Shown here: positions 17,283 through 25,300 of the stretch, piece after piece
Position numbering within the stretch: position 1 is the first letter of the stretch
Layout: each line of letters begins with the position of its first letter
From: Sphingorhabdus sp. EL138
GTDB taxonomy: Bacteria; Pseudomonadota; Alphaproteobacteria; Sphingomonadales; Sphingomonadaceae
Assembly (NCBI RefSeq): GCF_945890115.1
Contig: NZ_CAMDCK010000020.1
Location: forward strand, 1 to 44,266
Reading direction: 5' to 3'
DNA length: 44,266 bases
Translations under genes and position numbers: made by a program
The notes under the pieces: model-generated
Told to the model about the DNA's origin: nothing
The model's input: only the letters and a program-made list of their open reading frames with translations
Databases searched by the model: none

Positions 17283-17809
17283 AGCGCCGTTGCGTTCACA
17301 TCATCAAGGCCAATGCTTTTGAGGAACAGCATGCCTTCCATGCTGACCAACAGGCGCGCGGCATCAATTTCCAACTGCGCCGCGCTGTCCGCCTTCAACT
17401 GCATTTTGCCCCAGTCCAAAAAACCACGGCCAATCTGTTCGCCGACCGCCCGATAAAATACATCCCCCATCGCCGCACGCGCCGCGACTTCAAGCCAGAT
17501 GCGCATATACGGCCATAAAGCGTCCTCAAACAGCACCCCGGCCAATTGCTGCCGCAGGGCATCCAACGGCAATGGTTCGGACGCGGTCCGTTCGGACATC
17601 AACCCCAATAACCGCGCCGCAATTTGCTCCAGCACCGCCGTGATAATCGCGCGCTTGTCGGTAAAATAATATAACAGCATCCGGTCGCTCGTCCCCGCCG
17701 CCTTGGCCAAAGGACGCAAGCTTGCGGCCGACAATCCCTCTATTAGGACATAATCGGTCAATCGCTGGATAATCTCCGCACGGCGGGTGTCATTCTTGCG
17801 CACGCACAT
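17279..17809 (-). CDS. TetR-family transcriptional regulator
   Basis: About 176 residues. The N-terminal helix-turn-helix (about 12-58) reads [24 protein letters not shown] then [14 protein letters not shown], the TetR signature. The C-terminal ligand domain is not diagnostic. The start at 17809 (M-C-V-R-K-N-D-T) is preferred over 17839 because the latter leaves ten odd residues. It is divergent from guaA and convergent with the small membrane protein, its likely target. Confidence 0.88.
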   Translation of the reverse strand: MCVRKNDTRRAEIIQRLTDYVLIEGLSAASLRPLAKAAGTSDRMLLYYFTDKRAIITAVLEQIAARLLGLMSERTASEPLPLDALRQQLAGVLFEDALWPYMRIWLEVAARAAMGDVFYRAVGEQIGRGFLDWGKMQLKADSAAQLEIDAARLLVSMEGMLFLKSIGLDDVNATAL

Positions 17810-17875
17810 AGCATAGCGCGTCAAAGACAGAGGTGGCAACTGGACAGCGTGCGCCAGTATCTCTATCGGCGGACC

Positions 17876-19450
17876 ATGCCAGAATCTAAATCATCCCTTC
17901 AACCGTCCGACTCCATCCTTATCATCGATTTCGGTAGTCAGGTCACCCAGCTTATTGCCCGCCGCGTGCGTGAGGCGGGGGTCTATTCCGAAATCGCTCC
18001 GTTCAATAATGCCGAGGCGGCGTTTGCGCGGATGCAGCCAAAGGGCATCATCTTGTCGGGTGGTCCTGCATCGACGACGCACGCCGATTCCCCGCGCGCG
18101 CCGCAAATTGTGTTTGACAGCGGCCTACCCATCCTTGGCATTTGTTATGGTCAGCAAACGATGATGATGCAGTTGGGCGGCCATGTCAGCGAAGGCGAAG
18201 GCGGCGAATTTGGCCGTGCCTTTATCGAGGTGGAGAAGCCTTGCGCCTTGTTCGATGGCCTTTGGCAGACGGGCGAAAAGCATCAGGTATGGATGAGCCA
18301 TGGCGACAAGGTCACCAGCCTTGCCCCGGGCTTTGACGTTGTCGCCACCAGCGACGGCGCGCCTTATGCCTTCATCGCCGATGAAGCGCGGCAATATTAT
18401 GGCATCCAGTTTCACCCCGAAGTGGTGCACACCCCCGATGGCGCAAAGCTGATCTCCAACTTCGTGCATAAGGTCTGCGGCCTAGCCGGCGACTGGACGA
18501 TGGCCGAATTCCGCGCGACGAAAATCGCCGAAATCCGCGCGCAAGTCGGGTCCGGCCGCGTCATTTGCGGTCTGTCGGGCGGCGTGGACAGCTCGGTCGC
18601 GGCGATCCTGATTCACGAAGCCATTGGCGATCAACTCACCTGCGTGTTTGTCGACCATGGCTTGCTGCGTATGAATGAACGCGCACAGGTCGAAACCCTG
18701 TTCCGCGACCATTATAACATCCCGTTGGTCGTCGTCGATGCTGAGGAACGGTTCATGGCTGGGTTGGCAGGCGTTACGGACCCAGAAAAGAAGCGCAAAT
18801 TCATCGGCGCGGAATTCATCAACGTCTTTGAAGAAGAAGCGAAGAAAGTTGGCGGCGCGGATTTCCTTGCGCAAGGCACGCTCTACCCCGATGTGATCGA
18901 AAGCGTCAGCTTCACCGGCGGGCCATCGGTCACGATCAAAAGCCACCATAATGTCGGCGGCCTACCCGCGCGGATGAATATGCAATTGGTTGAGCCGTTG
19001 CGTGAATTGTTCAAGGATGAGGTCCGCGTTCTGGGCCGTGAGCTGGGCCTCAACGATCAATTTGTCGGTCGCCACCCCTTCCCCGGCCCCGGCCTTGCAA
19101 TCCGCATCCCGGGCGAAGTGACCAAGGAACGTTGCGACGTGTTGCGCAAGGCAGACGCGGTCTATCTCGAAGAGATCCGCAATGCCGGATTATACGACGC
19201 AATCTGGCAGGCGTTCGCCGTCCTCCTGCCCGTCCGCACCGTGGGCGTGATGGGCGATGGCCGCACCTATGACAATGTCTGCGCCTTGCGCGCGGTGACC
19301 TCCACCGATGGCATGACGGCGGACATCTACCCGTTCGAAAGCGCCTTCCTCAGCCGTGTGTCCACGCGCATCATCAATGAGGTGAAGGGCATTAACCGTG
19401 TGGTGTATGATTATACGTCAAAACCACCGGGGACGATCGAGTGGGAGTGA
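17876..19450 (+). CDS. guaA: GMP synthase, glutamine-hydrolysing
   Basis: Converts XMP to GMP using glutamine and ATP, the last step of guanine nucleotide synthesis. Length is 524 residues. The class I amidotransferase domain has G-I-C-Y-G-Q-Q (Cys near 90) and H-P-E-V-V-H (near 182). The ATP pyrophosphatase P-loop is L-S-G-G-V-D-S-S (near 233). The C-terminal dimerisation domain ends K-P-P-G-T-I-E-W-E, as usual. The ATG at 17876 is chosen over 17849; the ribosome site is weak (GGCGG). Confidence 0.97.
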   Translation: MPESKSSLQPSDSILIIDFGSQVTQLIARRVREAGVYSEIAPFNNAEAAFARMQPKGIILSGGPASTTHADSPRAPQIVFDSGLPILGICYGQQTMMMQLGGHVSEGEGGEFGRAFIEVEKPCALFDGLWQTGEKHQVWMSHGDKVTSLAPGFDVVATSDGAPYAFIADEARQYYGIQFHPEVVHTPDGAKLISNFVHKVCGLAGDWTMAEFRATKIAEIRAQVGSGRVICGLSGGVDSSVAAILIHEAIGDQLTCVFVDHGLLRMNERAQVETLFRDHYNIPLVVVDAEERFMAGLAGVTDPEKKRKFIGAEFINVFEEEAKKVGGADFLAQGTLYPDVIESVSFTGGPSVTIKSHHNVGGLPARMNMQLVEPLRELFKDEVRVLGRELGLNDQFVGRHPFPGPGLAIRIPGEVTKERCDVLRKADAVYLEEIRNAGLYDAIWQAFAVLLPVRTVGVMGDGRTYDNVCALRAVTSTDGMTADIYPFESAFLSRVSTRIINEVKGINRVVYDYTSKPPGTIEWE

Positions 19451-19479
19451 CAAGAGGCCCCGTCGGCTTGGGCAGCAGC

Positions 19480-19509
19480 CTTGACCAACCCGCTTGGTCA
19501 AGCTAGACT
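19480..19509 (+). promoter_or_regulatory. Promoter and operator of the toxin-antitoxin operon
   Basis: CTTGACCAA-CCCGC-TTGGTCAAG (19480-19502) is a perfect 9-bp inverted repeat. It contains the -35 TTGACC (19481-19486), followed 17 bases later by TAGACT (19504-19509). The first antitoxin ATG is only 10 bases after the -10, so the mRNA would be almost leaderless. Autoregulation by the antitoxin is inferred, as usual for this class. Confidence 0.65.
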
Positions 19510-19519
19510 TCCCGCCATC

Positions 19520-19780
19520 ATGACCATTCACGTCAACATTGGCGAAGCCAAAACGCGTTTTTCCGAACTGTGCGCCGCGGCGCTGCGCGGCGAAGAGGTG
19601 ATTGTGCAAAATGCCGGCGTGCCAAAGCTGAAACTTGTCCCGCTGCAATTGGCCATGGACGTCGACCGCACAGAACGCCGCAAGCGCGTTGATGCCATTT
19701 TGACGCGGGTAGACGCCATGCCAATCAACAGGGATATGGCCGATCCGCTGTTATGGGATGAAAACGGCCTGCCCATATGA
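19520..19780 (+). CDS. Antitoxin of the Phd/YefM type
   Basis: An 86-residue DNA-binding antitoxin. The N-terminus V-N-I-G-E-A-K-T-R-F-S-E-L-C and the following E-E-V-I-V-Q-N-A-G-V-P-K-L-K-L-V-P are the Phd/YefM fold. The C-terminal third, ending D-P-L-L-W-D-E-N-G-L-P-I, is the toxin-binding tail common in this group. The start at 19520 fits the family; an in-frame ATG at 19481 lies inside the promoter palindrome. Its TGA overlaps the toxin ATG by four bases (ATGA). Confidence 0.9.
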   Translation: MTIHVNIGEAKTRFSELCAAALRGEEVIVQNAGVPKLKLVPLQLAMDVDRTERRKRVDAILTRVDAMPINRDMADPLLWDENGLPI

Positions 19781-20172
19781 TCGCAGTCGATTCGTCGGCA
19801 TTGATCGCGATCATGCTGAACGAGGCGGAGCGCGCTTCGTTTTTGGATATCCTTGATAATGCCCCTGCTATCGTCATGAGCGCGCCTTCATTGGTCGAAA
19901 CTCGATTGGTTGCCTGGGCGCGGGGACAAGAATTGCTTGTTGACCAAGTCAATGCGTTGGTGCTGGCCTATGGCAATGAAATCGCGCCGCCGGGGCTGCC
20001 CGAGGCAGACCATGCGCACGCCGCCAATGTGCGTTACGGCAAAGGCAGCGGTCATGCGGCGCAGCTCAATTTTGGCGATCTCTTCGCCTATGCGCTGGCC
20101 AAATCACGCGACATACCTTTGCTGTTCAAAGGGCATGATTTTGCGCATACCGATATCATGTCGGCGGTGTGA
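19777..20172 (+). CDS. vapC: PIN-domain toxin, VapC type
   Basis: Predicted Mg-dependent ribonuclease of 131 residues. PIN acidic residues are present: Asp5 in M-I-A-V-D-S-S-A-L, Glu near 41 (S-L-V-E-T), Asp near 100 (N-F-G-D-L-F-A-Y-A-L-A) and Asp near 119 (G-H-D-F). The active site therefore looks complete. It is translationally coupled to the antitoxin. DUF2805 begins one base after its stop. The RNA target cannot be read from sequence. Confidence 0.92.
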   Translation: MIAVDSSALIAIMLNEAERASFLDILDNAPAIVMSAPSLVETRLVAWARGQELLVDQVNALVLAYGNEIAPPGLPEADHAHAANVRYGKGSGHAAQLNFGDLFAYALAKSRDIPLLFKGHDFAHTDIMSAV

Positions 20173-20173
20173 C

Positions 20174-20383
20174 ATGACCACAACGCTATCGCCTGCGCAG
20201 ATTAGCGAGATCGTCGAAATGGCGCTGTCCGACCATATCAGCTTCACACAGATTTCGGCGCAGCATGGGGTCACGCCCGACGAAATCAAAGTCCTCATGC
20301 GCACGCAATTAAAGCCCGGAAGCTATCGCGCATGGCGCAAGCGTGTCCGCGATTTCGGGGACCGGCGCGCGCATTATAAATGA
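20174..20383 (+). CDS. DUF2805 / TIGR03643-type small protein
   Basis: A 69-residue basic protein beginning L-S-P-A-Q-I-S-E-I-V-E-M-A-L, with L-K-P-G-S-Y-R-A-W-R-K-R-V near the end, the pattern of the DUF2805 family. The first half looks like a helix-turn-helix (T-Q-I-S-A-Q-H-G-V-T-P-D-E-I-K), but function is unknown. Its ATG follows the toxin stop after one base, so it is translated with the toxin-antitoxin pair. It could be a passenger, a modulator or a chance neighbour. Confidence 0.85.
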   Translation: MTTTLSPAQISEIVEMALSDHISFTQISAQHGVTPDEIKVLMRTQLKPGSYRAWRKRVRDFGDRRAHYK

Positions 20384-20411
20384 TATTCATGACAGATAAC
20401 GGACCCAGCAT

Positions 20412-20759
20412 ATGACCTTAACCCTCTACGGCATCCCCAATTGCGACACGGTCAAGAAAGCGCGCAATTATCTTGATGGGCGCGGGCTTGGCTATCATTT
20501 CCATGATTATAAAAAGGCGGGCGTGACGGCGGCGGATTTGGAGCGGTGGAGCGAGGTTGTGGGTTGGGAAAGGTTGCTGAACAGGGCTGGTACCACGTTT
20601 AAGAAGCTGCCCGATGCCGACAAGGCCGATATAGACGCGGCCAAGGCGATTGCGTTGATGGTCGCCAACCCGTCCATGATTAAACGGCCAGTGGTTGAAG
20701 GCGGCAAGGCTTTGCTGGTGGGCTTTACCCCTGCGGTCTATGATGCCGAATTGTTGTAA
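20412..20759 (+). CDS. ArsC-family protein, YffB/Spx-like
   Basis: A 115-residue thioredoxin-fold protein. The family motif G-I-P-N-C-D-T-V-K-K-A (Cys near 10) and the R-P-V-V-E-G-G segment near 95 place it in the ArsC/Spx superfamily, nearest the YffB group, which binds glutathione in E. coli relatives. It has a single N-terminal cysteine and lacks the arsenate-binding C-x-x-C of Spx. It is probably a glutathione-dependent thiol reductase rather than a true arsenate reductase. Confidence 0.85.
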   Translation: MTLTLYGIPNCDTVKKARNYLDGRGLGYHFHDYKKAGVTAADLERWSEVVGWERLLNRAGTTFKKLPDADKADIDAAKAIALMVANPSMIKRPVVEGGKALLVGFTPAVYDAELL

Positions 20760-20774
20760 TATAAGGAAACGCTC

Positions 20775-21056
20775 ATGGTAACCGCTCGTTGGAATAATAT
20801 GGTCATCGCGCAATCGGATGACACTGTCGTGGTCGAGGGCAATCATTATTTTCCGCGCGATTGCGTCAATGCCGACTTTCTTCAAGATAGCGACAAGACT
20901 TCGGTGTGCGGATGGAAGGGTACAGCGCATTATCATTCGCTGATCGTCGATGGTAAAACCAACGCAGATGCGGCGTGGTATTATCCTGAGCCCAAGGACG
21001 CAGCGCGCGAGATCATCGACCGGATAGCCTTTTGGAAAGGCGTTGAGGTTAGCTAA
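20775..21056 (+). CDS. DUF427-family protein
   Basis: A 93-residue small beta-rich protein. The pattern V-V-E-G-N-H-Y-F-P, then C-G-W-K-G-T-A-H-Y-H-S-L and A-A-W-Y-Y-P-E-P-K, is the DUF427 signature. AAGGA precedes the ATG at good spacing. It lies 15 bases after the ArsC-like gene and is probably in the same transcript. Function in the family is not established. Confidence 0.9.
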   Translation: MVTARWNNMVIAQSDDTVVVEGNHYFPRDCVNADFLQDSDKTSVCGWKGTAHYHSLIVDGKTNADAAWYYPEPKDAAREIIDRIAFWKGVEVS

Positions 21057-21105
21057 CGTCCGCCGCTGTCATCGCGCTGACACAGTGCTGGGCGATGGCA
21101 CACAC

Positions 21106-22167
21106 ATGAAATATCATCTGATCCTCATCGCCGCGCTGCTGAGCGCTTGTTCGACCCCGGAAAGCCACGCCATGGAAAAACCGCTTGAAGGCCAAGTGAT
21201 CGTCATCGCCCATCGCGGCGCGAGTGGCGAGCGGCCCGAGCATACGCTGGCAAGCTACACCCTCGCGATTGAACAAGGCGCGGATTATATTGAGCCGGAC
21301 CTTGTGCTGACCAAGGATGGCATTTTGGTCGCGCGGCATGAGAATGAGATTTCGGAAACCACCAATGTTGCCGAGAAGCGCGAATTTGCCGACCGCAAAA
21401 CCAGCAAGACCATTGATGGCCAGAAAATGACGGGCTGGTTTACCGAGGATTTCACGCTCGCCGAGCTTAAAACCCTGCGCGCAAAGGAACGCCTGCCACA
21501 ATTACGTGGCGCCAATATGGCCTATGACGGGCAGTTTGAAATCCCGACCTTTGACGAAGTCTTGGCGCTGGCCAAGGCACAAAGCACGGCAACGGGGCGG
21601 ACGATTGGCGTCTATCCCGAAACCAAGCATCCCAGCTATTTCACCGCGATTGGCCTGCCGCATGCGGGGCCGTTGCTGGCGGCGCTCACCAAATATGGTC
21701 ATGTCGCAAAAAGCGCGCCGGTGTTCATTCAATCGTTCGAGGTCGAAAACCTGAAGGCCTTGCGGCCCAAGACGAAATTGCGCCTGATCCAGTTGATGGC
21801 GGAAATAGGTAGCCCGCCCGACCGCAGCGATTTGACTTATGCCGCGATGGCGACGGCAGAGGGCCTGAAAACCGTGGCGACCTATGCCGATGGTATTGGC
21901 CCCAATAAGGCGCTCGTCATTCCGCGCACTTTGCTGGGCAATCTCGGCACGCCCACCAGCCTTGTTGCCGACGCGCATAGGCTGGGTCTTGCGGTTCACC
22001 CGTGGACTTTCCGGCGGGAGAATTACTTCCTGCCGCTCGCGCAAAAATCCGGCATTGATCCGCGCGGGCATGGTGACTTGGAAACAGAGATAAAAGCCTT
22101 CTTGGCCACGGGCATTGACGGCATTTTCAGCGACAATGTGACAGAGGCGGTTGCGGCGCGCCAATAA
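21106..22167 (+). CDS. glpQ: Glycerophosphodiester phosphodiesterase, lipoprotein form
   Basis: Hydrolyses glycerophosphodiesters from phospholipid breakdown to glycerol 3-phosphate and an alcohol. Length is 353 residues, close to periplasmic GlpQ. The catalytic H-R-G-A-S-G-E-R-P-E-H-T (near 36), E-P-D-L-V-L-T-K-D-G and H-E-N motifs are present, and a second H at H-P-W-T-F-R near 303. The start at 21106 gives a lipoprotein signal with lipobox L-L-S-A-C (Cys near 15). The E. coli enzyme is soluble in the periplasm, so membrane anchoring is a difference. The frame also runs back through the DUF427 end; that longer start is rejected. Confidence 0.9.
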   Translation: MKYHLILIAALLSACSTPESHAMEKPLEGQVIVIAHRGASGERPEHTLASYTLAIEQGADYIEPDLVLTKDGILVARHENEISETTNVAEKREFADRKTSKTIDGQKMTGWFTEDFTLAELKTLRAKERLPQLRGANMAYDGQFEIPTFDEVLALAKAQSTATGRTIGVYPETKHPSYFTAIGLPHAGPLLAALTKYGHVAKSAPVFIQSFEVENLKALRPKTKLRLIQLMAEIGSPPDRSDLTYAAMATAEGLKTVATYADGIGPNKALVIPRTLLGNLGTPTSLVADAHRLGLAVHPWTFRRENYFLPLAQKSGIDPRGHGDLETEIKAFLATGIDGIFSDNVTEAVAARQ

Positions 22168-22222
22168 GGCGGGGATTCAATTTGCTTTTGCCCGCGGCGT
22201 TTAGCGGCTAAGCCCTTGCCTT

Positions 22223-23089
22223 ATGTCTACACATCCTAAAACGCTCACTTTCGATACATCCACCAGCCGCGCGAACCCGACGCCGTCGCCGATGAAGCGG
22301 CTAACCGTGCCGCGCATCCGTCAGCAGAAGGGCCAAGAGCCGCTTGTCATGCTCACCGCGTACACGGTACGCATGGCGCAGTTGATGGACCCGCATTGCG
22401 ATATGCTGCTGGTCGGTGATTCGCTGGGACAAGTGATTTACGGCCTGCCGCATACCGTGGCGGTGACGATGGAAATGATGGCGGCGCATGGCGCGGCGGT
22501 GGTGCGCGGCAGCTATCACGCCGCAGTGATCGTCGACATGCCCTTTGGATCGTACGAAGCCTCGCCTGAACAAGCATTTGTCAACGCATCCCGGTTGTTG
22601 AAAGAAACCGGCGCGGCGGCGGTGAAGCTGGAAGGCGGAAAGGTGCTCGCGCCCACGGTGGAATTCCTGACCTCACGCGGCATTCCGGTGATGGCGCATG
22701 TGGGATTGACCCCGCAGGCGGTGAACATCCTTGGCGGCTATGGCGTGCGCGGCAAAAGCCCGGAAGAAGCCAAGTCGATCGTCGATGATGCGATTGCGAT
22801 GTCCGACGCCGGGGCATTTGCCATGGTGATTGAAGGCGTGCTTGAACATATCGCCATCGAAATCACGCAGACAATCGCCTGCCCAACGATCGGCATTGGC
22901 GCGTCGGCGCAATGCGACGGCCAAGTTTTGGTCGCCGAAGACATGTTGGGCCTGTTCGACCGCGTACCGAAATTCGTTAAGAAATTCGGCAATATGGGCG
23001 TCAGCGTCGAAGATGCCGTGCGCGAATATGCCGCTGGCGTCCGTGACCGCAGCTTCCCCGGACCCGACCAGCTGTATCAGCCTGTATAA
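22223..23089 (+). CDS. panB: 3-methyl-2-oxobutanoate hydroxymethyltransferase
   Basis: First committed step of pantothenate synthesis: adds hydroxymethyl from methylene-tetrahydrofolate to 2-oxoisovalerate. Length is 288 residues. Visible family blocks are L-T-A-Y-T-V-R-M-A, L-V-G-D-S-L-G-Q-V-I-Y-G (metal Asp), D-M-P-F-G-S-Y-E-A-S, V-K-L-E-G-G and G-H-V-G-L-T-P-Q (as A-H-V-G-L-T-P-Q). No clear Shine-Dalgarno precedes the ATG; a start at the internal M-K-R-L-T-V-P would also be possible. panC is not in the window. Confidence 0.97.
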   Translation: MSTHPKTLTFDTSTSRANPTPSPMKRLTVPRIRQQKGQEPLVMLTAYTVRMAQLMDPHCDMLLVGDSLGQVIYGLPHTVAVTMEMMAAHGAAVVRGSYHAAVIVDMPFGSYEASPEQAFVNASRLLKETGAAAVKLEGGKVLAPTVEFLTSRGIPVMAHVGLTPQAVNILGGYGVRGKSPEEAKSIVDDAIAMSDAGAFAMVIEGVLEHIAIEITQTIACPTIGIGASAQCDGQVLVAEDMLGLFDRVPKFVKKFGNMGVSVEDAVREYAAGVRDRSFPGPDQLYQPV

Positions 23090-23166
23090 AGCAGGCTGGC
23101 CTATCGGGCCAAGTCGGGCTAAGGACGGCACTGACCAATTTTGACTAAACAAATTCGGAGGCCCTT

Positions 23167-23931
23167 TTGGCTTTGACACCGACTGAAAAGCCCGCGGATA
23201 AAGACCGGAGCGGTAGCGACGAGGCATTTTTGCGTGAGGTCGATGATGCCGTCCGCGCGAGTGATCTCAGCAGTTTTTGGACACGTTATGGCCGCTGGCT
23301 TTTGGCGACTGTGGTGGCCGGACTTTTGGCCTTTGCGGGCTGGATCATCTATAACAACCAGATGCAGGCCGCCGCAGACCTGCAAAGCGAAGAATTTGTA
23401 GACGCAATGGACAAGTTGCGCGCTGGGCAAGAAAAAGAGGCCCGCGCCAAATTGGCAACGCTCGCCAAGGCTGATCAACCCGGATATCGCGCCATGGCGC
23501 AATTGGTGGAGGCAAATCTGCTCGGCGAAGATGGTGAGACCAAGAAGGCGATTGCTATCTATGCAAAGGTTGCAGGCGACGACAGCCTGCCACAGACATT
23601 CCGCGATCTGGCCCTGATCCGCCAAGTGAGCGCCGAGTTTGACGCCATCCCGCCGCAGCAAGTGATTGACCGATTGAAACCATTGGCGACCGCTGGCCAC
23701 CCTTATTTCGGCAGCGCGGGCGAATTAACCGCCTTAGCCTATATGAAAATGGGTAAGGACAATTTGGCTGGCCCCATTTTTGCGCAGATTGCGAAACAAG
23801 AAGACGCGCCGCAGACTTTGCGCAGCCGTGCGCAGCAAATGGCAGGCGCGCTTGGTATTGATACCGTTCAGCTTGACGTAACCCGCAATGCGGCATCGAA
23901 GGCTGGCGATACCGCCGCCAAAGGAGAGTGA
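23167..23931 (+). CDS. yfgM: YfgM-like membrane-anchored TPR protein
   Basis: A 254-residue protein with a cytoplasmic N-terminus, one transmembrane helix (about 40-60, L-L-A-T-V-V-A-G-L-L-A-F-A-G-W) and a periplasmic TPR-like domain. In E. coli YfgM works with PpiD and SecYEG in envelope protein traffic, and yfgM-bamB-der is also the gene order there, supporting the call. It starts at TTG (23167), with GGAGG 6 bases upstream. bamB follows after two bases. Confidence 0.88.
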   Translation: MALTPTEKPADKDRSGSDEAFLREVDDAVRASDLSSFWTRYGRWLLATVVAGLLAFAGWIIYNNQMQAAADLQSEEFVDAMDKLRAGQEKEARAKLATLAKADQPGYRAMAQLVEANLLGEDGETKKAIAIYAKVAGDDSLPQTFRDLALIRQVSAEFDAIPPQQVIDRLKPLATAGHPYFGSAGELTALAYMKMGKDNLAGPIFAQIAKQEDAPQTLRSRAQQMAGALGIDTVQLDVTRNAASKAGDTAAKGE

Positions 23932-23933
23932 CT

Positions 23934-25277
23934 TTGAAGACCATATCCAAATTGCTTCTGGCGCTCGCCGTGACAACGTCGCTTGGTGGCTGCGCCGTCC
24001 TTGACGGGGTACGCGGCGATTCCGGTAAGAAGAATAACACGCCGACCGTCGGCGCGCGCGTCAGCATTTTGGGCACAGAGCGTGACACTGAGGTCGATGC
24101 GTCCTTGGCCGACGTCGCCGTCACCCTGCCGCCAGCGATGGTCAACGAAGCATGGGCACAGCCCGGCGGTAATGCATCGAAATCGCCCGGTCATGCGGCG
24201 CTTGGTCAAAATCTGACACGCATTTGGACCGCAGATGTGACCGGTGCCAACCCGCGTGCACGCTTGGCCGCGAGCCCAGTGATGAGCGATGGCCGCGTCT
24301 ATGTGGTGGACACCACCGCGCGCGTTACGGCATTTGATGCGAACACGGGCGCACAAATTTGGTCGAACGCGCTTGAGGTTGACAGCGACGGCAAGCCATC
24401 CCGTTATGGCGGCGGCGTCAGCGCAACCAGCAGCAATGTTTTTGCGACCAATGGTGTCGGCGATGTTGTCGCGCTGGCGGCGGACACTGGCACGCTTGTG
24501 TGGAAAAAGCGTCCAGCGGGCCCCTTGCGCGGTGCCCCGACATTGTCCAACGGCAACCTATATGTGATGACGCAGGACAACCAGATTTACGCGCTGCGCC
24601 AAAGCGATGGTGAGCCACAATGGAAAGAGGCCGGGCCAGTTGCGGCATCGGGCATATTTGGCGTTGGCGCGCCTGCAGCGGCGCAGGGCACCGTTATCGC
24701 TGGTTATTCCAGTGGTGAGCTTGCCGCCTATCGGTATGAAAATGGCCGCAGCCTGTGGAACGATACCTTGTCGCGCACCGCAATGTCGACATCGGTTTCG
24801 ACGTTGACCGATATTGATGCCGACCCTGTCATCGACCGTGGCCGCGTCTTTGCCTTGGGTAAGGGCGGGCGTATGGCCTCCTATGAACTGGTGACTGGCC
24901 AGCGCATTTGGGAAATCAATATTGCGGGCATTTCGACACCCGTGACGGCGGGTGAATGGGTGTTTGTCATGACCGACGAAGCTCGTTTATTGAGCGTTGC
25001 CCGTTCCAGCGGAAAAATCCGTTGGATTTCGACCCTGCAGCGGTACGACAATGCAAAAAAGAAAAAGGGCCCGATTAGCTGGTATGGCCCGATACTCGCG
25101 GGTGGTCGCTTGATAATTGCCAATTCGCGCGGTTCCATCTGGGCGGTTGCGCCAGAAGATGGCACAGCCACTGAAATTGCCGACGTGAAATCCGATGTGT
25201 CGCTTGCGCCGATTGTCGCAAACAACATCTTATACATTCTGGATGATTCCGGCCGCATTTCGGCGTTCCGCGGCTAG
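23934..25277 (+). CDS. bamB: Outer-membrane assembly lipoprotein BamB
   Basis: Eight-bladed beta-propeller lipoprotein of the BAM complex. About 447 residues. The lipoprotein signal has lipobox L-G-G-C (Cys near 20). Repeated PQQ-type blades are seen (V-Y-V-V-D-T-T-A-R-V-T-A-F-D-A-N-T-G near 120, and similar ones after). The start is TTG 23934, seven bases after AGGAG; a GTG at 23928 lies on top of the Shine-Dalgarno and is less likely. It is longer than the E. coli protein by about 55 residues, mostly in an N-terminal linker. Confidence 0.93.
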   Translation: MKTISKLLLALAVTTSLGGCAVLDGVRGDSGKKNNTPTVGARVSILGTERDTEVDASLADVAVTLPPAMVNEAWAQPGGNASKSPGHAALGQNLTRIWTADVTGANPRARLAASPVMSDGRVYVVDTTARVTAFDANTGAQIWSNALEVDSDGKPSRYGGGVSATSSNVFATNGVGDVVALAADTGTLVWKKRPAGPLRGAPTLSNGNLYVMTQDNQIYALRQSDGEPQWKEAGPVAASGIFGVGAPAAAQGTVIAGYSSGELAAYRYENGRSLWNDTLSRTAMSTSVSTLTDIDADPVIDRGRVFALGKGGRMASYELVTGQRIWEINIAGISTPVTAGEWVFVMTDEARLLSVARSSGKIRWISTLQRYDNAKKKKGPISWYGPILAGGRLIIANSRGSIWAVAPEDGTATEIADVKSDVSLAPIVANNILYILDDSGRISAFRG

Positions 25278-25300
25278 GCCAAACAAGGAGAAGTAGCGGC

